Shown here one piece after another: positions 55,601 through 62,520 of a stretch of 64,000 nt of DNA. The notes below the pieces were generated by a model. The model was not told the DNA's origin. It did not search any database and worked only from the letters and a program-made list of their open reading frames with translations. Position 1 is the stretch's first letter; every line of letters begins with the position of its first letter. The position numbers and the translations under genes were made by a program. The stretch comes from an uncultured Holophagaceae bacterium (GTDB lineage: Bacteria > Acidobacteriota > Holophagae > Holophagales > Holophagaceae): contig CAIWKE010000008.1 of NCBI GenBank assembly GCA_903913215.1, positions 1-64,000 of the forward strand, written 5' to 3'.

Positions 55601-56523
55601 TTGAACCATTTGTAGGTGAGGGTCCCGGTTCCCGATGCCGCAACAGAGAAGGTTGCTGTGGCCCCCACCAAGACACTCTGGTTGGTTGGTTGGCTTGTAA
55701 TAGTTGGAGGTAGATTCACTGCCAACGTCACGGTATTGCTGGTTGCAGTTCCACCGGAGTTGGAGACCTTCACCGAGAAGGTGGAGCCACTATCAGTACC
55801 CACCGTTGCAGGAGTTGTGTACGAAGAGGCTATGGCCCCTGAGATCGCTGATCCATTTTTCGACCACTGGTAAGCCAGGGGAGCCGTACCAGTGGCGACC
55901 ACGGAGAATGTTGCAGTTGAACCAAGGGTCACGGTCTGACTGGATGGCTGGGTGGTGATGGCTGGTGGGGTGACAGCCGTAAAACTGGTAGAACTGGTCG
56001 CCGTGCCGCCAGGGGTCGTCACACTGAGGGTGCCGGTGGTGATCCCTGAGGGGGCTACTGCCGTCATCGAGGAGGCACTCGTCACGTTAAAGCTAGCGGC
56101 GGAAGTTCCATTGAACTTGGCTGCTGAAGCCCCCGTAAAGTTGGTTCCCGTGAGTGTCACAGTTGTCCCAGCCACCCCGCTGGTTGGGCTGAAGCTTGTG
56201 ATGGTCGGTGGGGCAACCACAGTGAAGCTGCTAGAACTGGTGGCGGTGCCACCTGAGGTGGTCACGCTGATCTTCCCGGTCGTCACTCCAGTTGGAGCTG
56301 CGGCTGTGATCTTGGTGGCGCTATTTACGGTATAACTCCCCGCTGCGGTGCCATTGAACTTCACCGCAGTGGCGCCCGAAAAATTCGTTCCAGTGAGCAC
56401 CACCGAGGTCCCGACCGTCCCGGTCAAAGGGGTAAAGCTACTTATAGTTGGTGCCGCCCCGAAAAGGCTCGTGGCCATCAGAAGGGAAATGGCCCAGAAA
56501 ATCCGTTGGGTTATGCGGCCCAT
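46624..56523 (-). CDS. Giant secreted protein: TIG, Ig-like, BIG2 and kelch repeats with a C-terminal peptidase-like domain
   Basis: The 3,299-residue product starts MGRITQRIFWAISLLMATSL (signal peptide; ATG 56523 with AGAGG upstream). It has two TIG domains (PTISSFTPLTGTVGTSVVL; residues about 25-190); a tandem array of about seven Ig-like domains of 88 residues (TTQPSSQTVTLGSTATFSV) to about 720; BIG2-like repeats (VTISPTSITLAAG); a first kelch cluster (LLDGRVLLSGGSD; about 1,110-1,440); more BIG2/Ig domains; a second kelch cluster (GKLLIAGGWDG; about 2,370-2,790); and a C-terminal region with TLEHGRNTGHGGEHFTGDRI and HSDHLHLKI, which resembles the H...D and H-x-H zinc motifs of M15/MepA-type peptidases. 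It is probably a cell-surface or released adhesin or enzyme. Confidence 0.88.
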   Translation of the reverse strand: MGRITQRIFWAISLLMATSLFGAAPTISSFTPLTGTVGTSVVLTGTNFSGATAVKFNGTAAGSYTVNSATKITAAAPTGVTTGKISVTTSGGTATSSSSFTVVAPPTITSFSPTSGVAGTTVTLTGTNFTGASAAKFNGTSAASFNVTSASSMTAVAPSGITTGTLSVTTPGGTATSSTSFTAVTPPAITTQPSSQTVTLGSTATFSVVATGTAPLAYQWSKNGSAISGAIASSYTTPATVGTDSGSTFSVKVSNSGGTATSNTVTLAVNLPPTITSQPTNQSVLVGATATFSVAASGTGTLTYKWFKNGGSISGATSTSYTTPTTVLGDSGAIFTVKVTNTYGNVTSSAATLTVTAPVAPTITTQPLGQTVTLGSAATFSSVAAGTAPLSYQWFKNGTSVSGATSASYTTPATVAGDNGAAFTVQVTNAAGNITSNPATLTVNLPPTISTQPTNQTVILGATVTFSVAATGTGALTYQWSKNGAQLSGATSASYTTPATVSTDNGATFYVKVTNSYGNVTSATVTLTLNIPPSITTQPSSQTVTLGATATFSVVASGTGTLTYQWSKNGGAISGATSASYTTPATVVSDNGASFTVKVTNTYGNVTSNSATLTLNLPASISTPPVGQTVNLGATATFSVVASGTGTLTYQWLKNGSNISGATSASYTTPAAATTDNGASFTVKVTNTYGNVTSSAAILTVNPVVVTVSPTSVQTTTGTTQTFTASVTGAVNTSVTWSVTGGSTKGTINSSGLYTAPSIAVNDTVIAKSVADTTKTASATVTVKAVTVTISPTSITLAAGMGASFTATVTGGTTSNINWSVTEGAGGSVDQNGNYTTPATAGTYHVVATSQSNPTAKATATVTVVAPIIVTITPASADLLPGGKATFNSNTPVTWAFTSGIGGSMSRTTTQATYTAPSSSTGPEILTATSTIDPSKSAPINIWVHASGSPAISAFTASALQITAGQAIILSWAATGATSGDLTANPQISGGVVSLVDPTTVSTLTLSPHENTNYVLSFSNDTGTDQKTISVGVTAPVVDSFSADQLILTLGTGTTLRGSFHNGTATLQPGFGSVASGFAVSASPTTRTVYTLTVTNSLGVSSTSTVTVTPRIPLGTFTLTGDMDEPRVGHVATRLLDGRVLLSGGSDSSGTSSTLDADVFDPSTGTFSPPEFKPGMGQSATLLLDGKVLLAGGSMYPGIMGLASGNFTIWDPLTGLNTVIGGFQRMKHSATLLLDGRVLIVGGYTCHYQSLYIDSDSTAFIFDPKDLSQSPVGSLVSDSGPNTALLLPDGRVLIAFLSTAELFDPSTQKFTTLPVPEGTQLGQLVLLSDGRVLCGNQVLDTQTLSFLAIAFYPSDIPPTLLENGNVLTGYLQSSDFPPSLYPMLFDPSNGTGLAIPSALVSLVGPTTTLLQDGRLLIAGGRSYDYPNGIWITNGKAEIFDPQNQLNISGNGGIADEGAVIPFTLTGALATQPVAWTCTGGTIDASGRWSAPMNPGLYWIKATSQTDATVKAAVLYRVRPIDLAFSPSSVVVTKGAQWSLKANITGAANPSLIWSVLEGAAAGSITQSGLFTAGTTPGLYHVVATSIADPTKSATCLIQVPSKLPPVITQFTADKTYVVAGAPITFNWNLQLDDLVAFEMYMLTPSGELSGLPWTQNTLTYVSIKNTNAPIENQTFTLVVGDGYGNSSKSISINVVDPQAIQLTPPTAVMLLGDTQQFAVTNWATGQAVNNLSWSQSPSIVGSISAGGLFSSTAVGSTTLQVSNLDTPTLQPSTASITVVPRISPLINTFSTGGALPLKPGATANLSWTTSSATSLILTSSAGDRWDVSQSCIAGSGGISVTPIGTTSYTLLASNSLGSVSQVIQVPVSIGVGIQQPIATVSEGGTLQLSAVTNGATGVIWSVLEANGGSITQTGLYTAPLTSGYFTIVAVIAGNPALTDSLRIFVGPGVPITVVGSSLPANSSITVTTGSTTTFSSSYLVGVIWSVLEPGGGTITNPNGMSSGGVYTAPQTPGTYTVVASSYVNASLFGQFTVVVGFPITITPSTLTMPTGATQKFGYTIIAQTNQVTWSASGGTIGADGTYTAPLVPGTYFVTVTGVDNPNLSIISTVTVIYPDVTLTVTPIPNLFPGQTIQMGYQSSTGDVTWSATGGTFSGSIYTAPTRAGTYILTATSILNPNVSVSVSLTVLSPQIMIAPSKAVVAMSSTYQFQWATTGGTLIWSVIESGGGSVNSTGLYSAPTVQGTYTVKAVSSLDNTVVATAVVIVNTTGGSGGGSGGGISSPPQMVGVQVSPALVNVKAGSFQSFNATVGISDNQAVTWKVAGNPSTAFVDGQGIFVASRSGQYQVVATSVADGTSWGSAVVVVLSSVDTLADATPVALQRQGYTVTALNSGKLLIAGGWDGSSYLSDCYLYDPTTKAFTQTGSMLETRYSVLGVSCIVSAGRAWHIATKLNDGRVLIANGVGKLTREDGSLISNKLSFAQIYNPLLGAFQLLPGRLPDSLIPGGMGATTYHEGGVGVALGDGTALLVGGMVDFTKQTLFTPATGLLSDLIANVGMPDPASPSYGVGIGQWPAATTLSDGRALVVGGFVPGPMGPNPDSCIDSSATIYNPQTGFSPVGPMGTKRVEATATRLADGRVLVAGGSSTTYTKINGKYFFKPTNTVEIFDPATGLFSSTFFDANTGLVAPIPGMKSPRSGHDAILLPTGKVLVVGGYASQTVNADGSAVIDWNPETELFDPDTNSWSVMDDLGYGLQDPKLALLPDGSVFIAGTQITSDAPAAQASLVGNGKLKMAAGKLGATTAAAAAPSATPTTVFGVLNSAWRVWQPEPEEAALRSVTTTPAGDLIPFPDVTQISGTPNLTMPASARISVPLPVGADQTPGTQSLWAGVNRRHRYFILKVQKPSKNHMVTGVTVSIQTGGQTQDVLVNEPVKFGLGNGFDGAEQVLPPEVIPLQEPEIQLDALLPEDQFSLNDWGQEKAFEASRKQWIQQGGWRPVDIGTLNSQRNNLIEYYRVRVTFDANRPSTINYGMIGGVVVSPPSDTVTYKFKLHYSFLGLPISQPFEIPVDHPRLQAHWSTAQFFRNSWFGSWNNDKWVNKATFDWLSDPSHRSSLGPVNDITLEHGRNTGHGGEHFTGDRIDMFHPGYQAFTGPDSPGVSGGGFRDQYLIPYLQIARKDYTDPKTTPAQAIQLLSGWVNAARTRSVSILGALPAGNRSQAMIYMITSPNPQGTELYCDSFQLYQLLTLGRCDAYARKDAQGNVLQQSGSVDLDGVGGWASQYATRFQPWSITNHSDHLHLKIAP
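54420..55960 (-). repeat. DNA-level tandem array of Ig-domain units of about 265 bp
   Basis: Segments such as GCTACCACCGAGAAGGTGGC and GACCACTGATAGGTCAAGGT recur about every 264-267 bases with a few changes across this interval, one per encoded Ig-like domain. The similarity between units at DNA level points to recent expansion or gene conversion, and predicts length variation between strains. Confidence 0.75.
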
Positions 56524-56574
56524 GGGCAACCTCTTGAAGAGACGAGCAATGAAATCGAGGCAATAGGGAGTGTT

Positions 56575-56607
56575 TATAAGTGATATAAAATGGTGTTTTC
56601 ACTTATA
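56575..56607. promoter_or_regulatory. Inverted repeat in the AT-rich leader of the giant gene
   Basis: TATAAGTGA (56575-56583) and TCACTTATA (56599-56607) are perfect 9-bp arms with a 15-base spacer, 52 bases upstream of the ATG. It is a candidate operator or mRNA hairpin. The rest of 56608-57497 is AT-rich and shows no convincing gene on either strand. Confidence 0.45.
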
Positions 56608-57497
56608 TATAATTGCTTTAGCATTTATCACTGTTTCTAAAAAATTGGGATCCACTTAATCGGATGGACTGCCTGCTTAACCACACGAGGTCGGTTTGCA
56701 CACTAAATCCCTTATTTGCTTTCCCCTTTCAAATACCTGTGAACGGTAGAATCCAACCCTCCAAACGGTTAAATTCGTCTATAGTAAAAAGATTGTTTTG
56801 CATTTGTTTATCGATTTTTTATTTATGAACAGATGCCTCCACTGGCCCATAAACCAAGTGTTCCAAATGGCCCATAGCCTGCGTCAGGCTCCTTTATCGT
56901 GCTTTTGGAACCAATGGTTCTACGGAATGGGACATCCATTTTCGGTTCGTTCAGGGAATGCCCTTCGAACACGAACTTCGAAAATCAAGAAGTCACCTTT
57001 ATCGGGTAATTTCGCAGCATGTGATAGCGATTGGTTGTAGTGGCCGGTTCAAAATAAATGCAGGAACCTCCGACACTGCACCTAACAAAACGATGCGAGC
57101 CCTATCTGAGCATCGCTGCATGGAGAAAGCCCGAGCGCCCGCAGAGAGGTCCTATCAGCGCTCTTTCAGAATGGGAAGTTCATTCATAGCACTTGGGATT
57201 CTGGGATCTGCTTCATCCAGCACTTCTCGATGTTTGAGTCGTTGTAACGGAGGCTACAGCATCTATGCTCTTGAAACTCAGTGGCTCGCCCTAATTCTAC
57301 GATTTTGTTACATCCCTTTTAATAACACTTTTTAGAATATGCAACAAGTTAAGGTGCGAGCCCAGCAGCACATAAAAGAATCTCGAAAGTGGTGACATTG
57401 GAACACTGCGACGAATCGATTCTTGAATCCGAGTCGCTCTGAACCTTTTATATCGAAGGCGACTATGATGCAGTGAAGTCCTTCAACGGAGCTTGGT

Positions 57498-57953
57498 ATG
57501 GCAAATGTTGCATCCGTCATTAAAGAAGAAATTCTTCGCCTCGCCCGCAAGGAGGTCCGGCTAGAGACTGAAAAGTTGAGAAAGGCTTCGGCTCATTACC
57601 GAACTGAGATCTCTGCTCTCAAGCGGAGAGTGGAGTCCCTTGAAAAACAGGTATCTAAGGTCGAAGGAAAATCCACACGGGAATCCAGCACTTCAGGTCC
57701 GAACCAAACATCCACTGGGATTCGATTCAGCGCCAAGAGGTTGGCATCTCAGCGCGAAAAACTTGGATTGACCGCAGCCCAAATGGCAATGCTCGTCGGG
57801 GTGTCCGCCCAGACCATTTATAACTGGGAAGCCGAAAAGTCTCGCCCAAGGCAGACTCAATTGGTAGCCATCGCGTCAGTACGTAGGCTCGGCAAGAAGC
57901 AGGTGAAGGCCCTGCTGGCATCCCAGATCTCTAATGAGGGCACCTCAAACTAG
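57498..57953 (+). CDS. XRE-type HTH protein with N-terminal coiled coil
   Basis: The 151-residue product starts MANVASVIKEEILRLARKEV, then a Lys/Glu-rich coiled coil (SALKRRVESLEKQVSKVEGK), a linker, and an XRE-type helix-turn-helix (KRLASQREKLGLTAAQMAML, VGVSAQTIYNWEAEKSRPRQ). A common family of small regulators begins with the same NVASV.KEEI.RLARKE motif. GGAG lies seven bases before the ATG. Its target is unknown; no toxin gene is adjacent in the same operon. Confidence 0.82.
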   Translation: MANVASVIKEEILRLARKEVRLETEKLRKASAHYRTEISALKRRVESLEKQVSKVEGKSTRESSTSGPNQTSTGIRFSAKRLASQREKLGLTAAQMAMLVGVSAQTIYNWEAEKSRPRQTQLVAIASVRRLGKKQVKALLASQISNEGTSN

Positions 57954-57988
57954 GGGGTCCGACCTGAAGAGGCAGGACCCTATTGACC

Positions 57989-58342
57989 CTAAACATCTTC
58001 ACCTTCAAATCGAGATTCGCGATTCTTGGCACGGTGCCGCTCTAGCCAAAGAACTGCCCATCGCTGCTGAATGAGGTAGGCATCCAGGTATTCCCTCTCC
58101 CCCTCGGTGAGCAGCGCTTCGTATTCTGGGGTCGCAGTTGCCTCCCCGTAGTGAAGCATCGCCATAAGACGGCGGTACCGGATTTCTTCGGATTCCGTCA
58201 TCACGGAACCAGCCCCGGAATGGGTCACCAATTCTGGGTCATCGCCTTTCGGGCAAGGGCCGCGAAGCCGTGCCTCGGTTTCAGCTAGAAGCAGTGCTTC
58301 TCTCAACTTCCTTTTTGCCTGAAATTGAAGCAACATCTTCAT
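57989..58342 (-). CDS. Hypothetical small protein
   Basis: The 117-residue product (MKMLLQFQAKRKLREALLLA) is acidic and helical with no recognised domain; Leu, Glu and Arg are frequent (EYLDAYLIQQRWAVLWLERH). AGGAG five bases before the ATG at 58342 supports translation. It is 123 bases downstream of the next minus-strand gene and belongs to the cargo side of the mobilisation module. Confidence 0.58.
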   Translation of the reverse strand: MKMLLQFQAKRKLREALLLAETEARLRGPCPKGDDPELVTHSGAGSVMTESEEIRYRRLMAMLHYGEATATPEYEALLTEGEREYLDAYLIQQRWAVLWLERHRAKNRESRFEGEDV

Positions 58343-58465
58343 CAACTCTCCTAAGGTTGGTCACTTGTCGGGTTTTCGAGCTCACCCCTAAGGAGAGCCC
58401 GATTGTCGGGGGTGGCACCACCCGTGGCAAGAGCCACCCCCGTTGGTAATCGAATGAACCGGAGC

Positions 58466-59662
58466 CTAGTTGCAGCTTGGAATCCAGCGGTGGGCGACCC
58501 ACTCCTGGACCTTCTTCGGGACAGGTCGTCCAGCCATGGCCAGGACGCCTGCCGCCTTTGCCACACGCTCCCACATGGACCCCACACACAGAGGAAGGGT
58601 GAAGTCCTGGATACGCAGGCCCTGCTCAGAGCAGTGCTTCAGCCCCAACCAGAAGCGGATCCCGGGGAGGTCCTCCGGGTACTGCAGGATGGTGGGGTAG
58701 AGGTCCAGCGGCAGAGGCGCACGGACACCCAGGCCTTCGTAGAGGCAATACTCGTCGTACTTCCCACCGAGCAACCCGAGTGCCGCCAGATGCTCCGGTG
58801 AGAGCCTGACCTCATCCGGCCTGTCCTTCACGGGGGGAAGAAACGAGTTCTGGAACTCCATCTGCTCCAGGTTTGAACCCAGCAACAGGGTCATCGCGTA
58901 GGGCTCCACCGGGATCTGCTCCAGAGAAGTGGGGCAAGCGCTGAAGCTGGTGGTCGAGGCCAGATTGAGGTCCACCTCGGCCTGTGCCTCGAAGAGGGCG
59001 GCCTCCAGGCACGTAGGGTAGATCTTGAGGTTTCCACCCCTGTATAGGGGCACCTGGATGAATTCCAGGTCGGTTCCCACGGCCAGATCCCGGAGCAGGT
59101 AGCCCAGGGCCAGGACATTTCGAACGTGGTTCCGGGGTCGGGCGAGGGCGACCATGCCCTGAGGCGTCTGGCACTGCTTTTCCAACCAGGCGTTGTAGGG
59201 GCAGACACTCCGCCCCTGCTTGCCTTTGCGGAGTTTCTGCCAGGTTCTGCTATTCAGCTCTTGGGCCCGGGCTTGCAAGGCGGCGATGTCCAGAGCCGTG
59301 AATCGATACCCAAGCCGAACAAGTGCCTGTTCAACTAGGCGAGCCAGCAGCGTCATGCTGCCATCAGGAGCGGGAAAGTTCTCGCCGAACTTTGCGAGGC
59401 CCATGCCTTGGAGATGCAAGTGAACCATCGTTTCAACATCATCAATGGATACATTGGCCGGAAGCTCGATCGCGAACGCGGCCTCCAGCACGAAGTGGAA
59501 GATCCGGTCCGCCACCCGGTAAGAGACGGCCCTCTGTCCAAGATATTCAGGATTTTCGACCCTTCCGACCTTCCCGAGGACGGTCGCAAGCTCCCCTTCG
59601 GTGCGTCCGACATAAATGACGCCAGGGAGAGTCGGATTGGGGTTTTGGAGATTCTGGTCCAT
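58466..59662 (-). CDS. Hypothetical protein of the mobilisation region
   Basis: The 398-residue product begins MDQNLQNPNPTLPGVIYVGR, with AAGGAG six bases before the ATG at 59662; the longer frame upstream to 59896 is Pro/Gln-rich and includes a strong hairpin, so I reject it. No domain is recognised. The sequence is soluble and well mixed, with four Cys in the middle and end (VCPYNAW, KQCQ, YPTCLEAAL, LKHCSEQG) that could bind metal. Context suggests a plasmid or ICE passenger gene. Confidence 0.62.
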   Translation of the reverse strand: MDQNLQNPNPTLPGVIYVGRTEGELATVLGKVGRVENPEYLGQRAVSYRVADRIFHFVLEAAFAIELPANVSIDDVETMVHLHLQGMGLAKFGENFPAPDGSMTLLARLVEQALVRLGYRFTALDIAALQARAQELNSRTWQKLRKGKQGRSVCPYNAWLEKQCQTPQGMVALARPRNHVRNVLALGYLLRDLAVGTDLEFIQVPLYRGGNLKIYPTCLEAALFEAQAEVDLNLASTTSFSACPTSLEQIPVEPYAMTLLLGSNLEQMEFQNSFLPPVKDRPDEVRLSPEHLAALGLLGGKYDEYCLYEGLGVRAPLPLDLYPTILQYPEDLPGIRFWLGLKHCSEQGLRIQDFTLPLCVGSMWERVAKAAGVLAMAGRPVPKKVQEWVAHRWIPSCN

Positions 59663-59891
59663 GTGGACTCCTTGTTTGGTGTGGAAATGAACTGATCCTT
59701 GCGGTGTTCCTGGTCTGATCGTTGCTTCGATGCCTGAGTGCCCAGGCCAAACTGGGTCTGGGATTGGCTCCCGCCCTGGGTCTTGTGGTGGTGCTCTTTG
59801 CCCACTGCATGTCAGAGCCTGGAGGGCCTTCTCCCGCTTTTGGGCACTTTGCGGAGGTGCAACCTTCGTGATTTTCTCTTTGCCTGATGTC

Positions 59892-59938
59892 GTCACCTAT
59901 CGGACCCCCCCGCCAGAGGTGGGGGTCCGTTAGGTGAC
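59892..59938. terminator. Long inverted repeat (18-bp arms), possible bidirectional terminator
   Basis: GTCACCTATCGGACCCCC (59892-59909) and GGGGGTCCGTTAGGTGAC (59921-59938) pair with one mismatch around an 11-base loop. No long T-run follows on either strand. It lies between two minus-strand genes. The rest of 59663-60208 holds only a smaller stem (CAGGGG/CCCCTG near 60020) and no gene. Confidence 0.55.
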
Positions 59939-60208
59939 GTGGAGTGGTCTAGAAGCCCACAACCTTTTTAGCGACTGGTTGGTCTGGCACATCTCCGGGC
60001 CCCTCGTAGCCGATGGCATGACAGGGGCGCTTTGTCCCCTGGCGTGACATCGGCGAGGGGCACCGGCGCCTGGGCCTCGAGCGTGGAGATTTCGCCCTTG
60101 GTCGGATTCGGATCTCGTTGCGTGATCCACGGTCCTAAGTTGAATCGGCTAGATGAGCCTCTCGGGATGGGTTTGGCGGCAGCTCAGCACTGACTTCATG
60201 CACCAAGG

Positions 60209-61003
60209 TCAACTCTGGTGCGGGACAATTGGGGCGACGAAATGGAGCACTCCCGCTTCCAGTGCACCGAAGGCATAGTAGTCCCACCATGACCGAGGAA
60301 CTCGTAACACCAAGGCATCCAAACGAACGACGAAGAATTCACCATAGGGCCCCCGCAGTGTTTCTCGCAATCCTGGAGCCCAGTCCCGAGGTGCAGCGAT
60401 CATGAGTAAGGAGGTGTGACCACGACTGGTCTGCTGTGGCCCAGGGTCCATCCCAGCCGAAACGAACCACGGGAGGTAACCCTCGGGGAGGTCCGGCCCA
60501 GTCACCTTGATGTGTTCAAATCGGTCCTTGGTCACCTTGTAGGGTAGGTTCGACTTTGAACCCTTTGTGGATTTGGCCCATGCAGCCAAGGTCACGCCCC
60601 ACGGACGAAGGCCGATGGGCAGGGCCGGCATCTCTTCAGGGATAGAGATGATCCTGCTGGGTAGCCCACCCAGGTCTAGCGGAAGCTGGGTGTCGCGGGC
60701 GATCCGCACCTTGTCCAGGATGGACGCCACGATCTCGGGCGGATCACCAAAGAGGCAACTCCGCACCTGGGTTGCCGTCAACCTGGGAGAGTGGACCTCC
60801 GTAGAGGCCGTCAGCAATCCCTCTCCCCCGATGACACCGAGATCGAGGGCGACATCCAATGAGGATGGGTTATCGATGACGGGGAGTCCCTCCTCGTCCA
60901 CGGAGGCGCGGGTCTTGTGGGCCCGGAGAACCTCCGCGGGGGGCCTGAAGGCCGGAAAGACGACGCCTCCGTTCTTCTCGGGTTGCTGCGCTGAATCGCG
61001 CAT
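60209..61003 (-). CDS. Hypothetical protein overlapping the relaxase gene
   Basis: The 264-residue product starts MRDSAQQPEKNGGVVFPAFR; GGAGGATACCT before the ATG at 61003 is a good ribosome site. It overlaps the 3' end of the relaxase gene by 134 bases in another frame. No domain is recognised. The C-terminal half (PEGYLPWFVSAGMDPGPQQ, VVRLDALVLRVPRSWWDYYA) looks globular. It may be a mobilisation accessory gene. Confidence 0.58.
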   Translation of the reverse strand: MRDSAQQPEKNGGVVFPAFRPPAEVLRAHKTRASVDEEGLPVIDNPSSLDVALDLGVIGGEGLLTASTEVHSPRLTATQVRSCLFGDPPEIVASILDKVRIARDTQLPLDLGGLPSRIISIPEEMPALPIGLRPWGVTLAAWAKSTKGSKSNLPYKVTKDRFEHIKVTGPDLPEGYLPWFVSAGMDPGPQQTSRGHTSLLMIAAPRDWAPGLRETLRGPYGEFFVVRLDALVLRVPRSWWDYYAFGALEAGVLHFVAPIVPHQS

Positions 61004-62000
61004 AGGTATCCTCCATGAGGGCTAAAAGGTTCACTTCAACGAGGGGCTTTTTGCGCAGTTGAGATGGCTCTGGAACCGCTAAGGGAATGGCACTCTGTTC
61101 TGGCATTCGCTCCGACATGGGTGCCAGGTTGTCCCTTTTCTTCCCTGGGCGAATCGACCTGATCGCTGCGATATCTCCGGTAGTGATGTCTGTTGAGATA
61201 TGAGGAGACAGGGCTTGCCATTGGAATTGTTTCCCTAGTTCGGAGGCTTTTTTCCGCTGCCCATCAATTTCATAGACCACCCCGACCCGATTTCCCTTCC
61301 GGCAAACCTCGATCCGAATGCCACAATCCATCCACGTCTTGGTGAGTGCCTCAAAGGAGATCACTTCATTAGGACCTGGCCAGGCCTCGGTTAAACGGGT
61401 TCTGAACTGTTCCTTCTCTGGAATCACCCCGCGCTTTGTCATCTCGAATTCCGCCCGTGTTGGCCTCTTACGCTTTCGGGCCCCGCTGGAAGTAACCGTT
61501 CCAGGTAGTTCCGAAATACTGCTCTGCAGCCGCCTGAGGCCATATTTGACTTCCATCTGCCTACAGACCTTCTGAGTCACGGCACCATCACCCAATCGAT
61601 CCCTGATAAGGGATCCATCTAAACCGATGCGACACCAGAACAGGTGAATGTGATCGTGAGGGCGGTCCTGATGTTGAATTGCAATGTAGTCGTGCTTACT
61701 TAAATCAACGCCATGTGCTAGCAACATGTATTTCACTACCGCTTCCCACCTGGCACCAAGGTCCTCGCCCGGAGGAACTGATATCGCCAGGTGGCGGTAA
61801 GGATTTGGAACACGAATCCTGAGCACTCTGTTCTTGGCAAGGTAATCGGCAACCAGCCTCGCCCCAGAAAGGCTTGCTGGATCGGCAGGAAGGCTTGCCA
61901 GAATTCGGGGGCTCAATAAAACAATTGTGGCCTTACGGCCCTTGAGAGCGTACTGGATGGCCTGATGGATATCAGGACAGTCGACAGGGTTCCCAATCAT
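60870..62000 (-). CDS. Relaxase of the MOBP/VirD2-like type
   Basis: The 376-residue product has N-terminal MIGNPVDCPDIHQAIQYALK, then HLAISVPPGEDLGARWEAVV and the metal-binding histidines in YIAIQHQDRPHDHIHLFWCR (H..H.H). These are the motifs of mobilisation relaxases that nick oriT and stay bound to the transferred strand; the catalytic Tyr is probably in the first 60 residues (YALKG). The C-terminal part is basic and Arg-rich. The start ATG overlaps the mobC stop (ATGA at 61997-62000). The far C-terminus overlaps the next gene by 134 bases, which may indicate a recent frameshift. Confidence 0.78.
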   Translation of the reverse strand: MIGNPVDCPDIHQAIQYALKGRKATIVLLSPRILASLPADPASLSGARLVADYLAKNRVLRIRVPNPYRHLAISVPPGEDLGARWEAVVKYMLLAHGVDLSKHDYIAIQHQDRPHDHIHLFWCRIGLDGSLIRDRLGDGAVTQKVCRQMEVKYGLRRLQSSISELPGTVTSSGARKRKRPTRAEFEMTKRGVIPEKEQFRTRLTEAWPGPNEVISFEALTKTWMDCGIRIEVCRKGNRVGVVYEIDGQRKKASELGKQFQWQALSPHISTDITTGDIAAIRSIRPGKKRDNLAPMSERMPEQSAIPLAVPEPSQLRKKPLVEVNLLALMEDTYARFSAATREERRRRLSGLQAPRGGSPGPQDPRLRGRGGTPRHR

Positions 62001-62362
62001 GGCTCGAGATCCTCAAGGATCCTCTGATAGATCTCCTGAATTTGGACAAGAAGAACAATGACCTCCGCCTGTTCAGGCGCTCCGTAGACCATCTGTCGGA
62101 GAAGCAGACTGAGGTTCGCCCCGACCTTATGCAGTTCTGACAGCACCTCACCGTCCATACGAGTGGGAGGAACAGCATCAATCGCCGCCCTGAGGATCGT
62201 TGATATCTCACACCCCCGCTCTCTCGCCATGGATAGAAGGCAGCCTTTTTCTGGTCGTGACACGAGCATCACAACCCTCTCTGTACGCCGCTCCAGCGCA
62301 GGCCGGATCCTTTTGTAGGTTGCGTCAGGCAGGAATTTGACGAGTGGATGGGGTGTCTCCAT
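61997..62362 (-). CDS. MobC-like relaxosome accessory protein
   Basis: The 121-residue product (METPHPLVKFLPDATYKRIR) has a ribbon-helix-helix-like N-terminal part (ERVVMLVSRPEKGCLLSMAR) and the MobC signature near its end (VLSELHKVGANLSLLLRQM). MobC proteins help melt oriT and recruit the relaxase. AGGAG seven bases before ATG 62362 sets the start. It is translationally coupled to the relaxase gene. The oriT candidate is directly upstream. Confidence 0.75.
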   Translation of the reverse strand: METPHPLVKFLPDATYKRIRPALERRTERVVMLVSRPEKGCLLSMARERGCEISTILRAAIDAVPPTRMDGEVLSELHKVGANLSLLLRQMVYGAPEQAEVIVLLVQIQEIYQRILEDLEP

Positions 62363-62414
62363 TTGTCTGCTCCTGGAGTGATGTGGGATGAATGGATCAG
62401 GGTTGAGAGGAAGT

Positions 62415-62520
62415 CCAGGGGCACGCCCCTGGCCAGTCGCGTCCAGGCACATCGAAGCGAGATCCGCAGGATCGACCTGAGATGTGCATGGATGCCCAGC
62501 TGGCCAGCCTGTCGCTGAGC
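62415..62520. other. Candidate origin of transfer (oriT)
   Basis: Upstream of mobC lie a perfect hairpin CCAGGGG-CACG-CCCCTGG (62415-62432), an inverted repeat GCACATC/GATGTGC (about 62447-62487) and, between its arms, GATCC-GCA-GGATC (62461-62473). The bottom strand ATCCTGC is like the nic core (YATCCTGY) of MOBP plasmids. Two CTGGCCAG copies flank the block. The evidence is positional and motif-based only. Confidence 0.5.
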
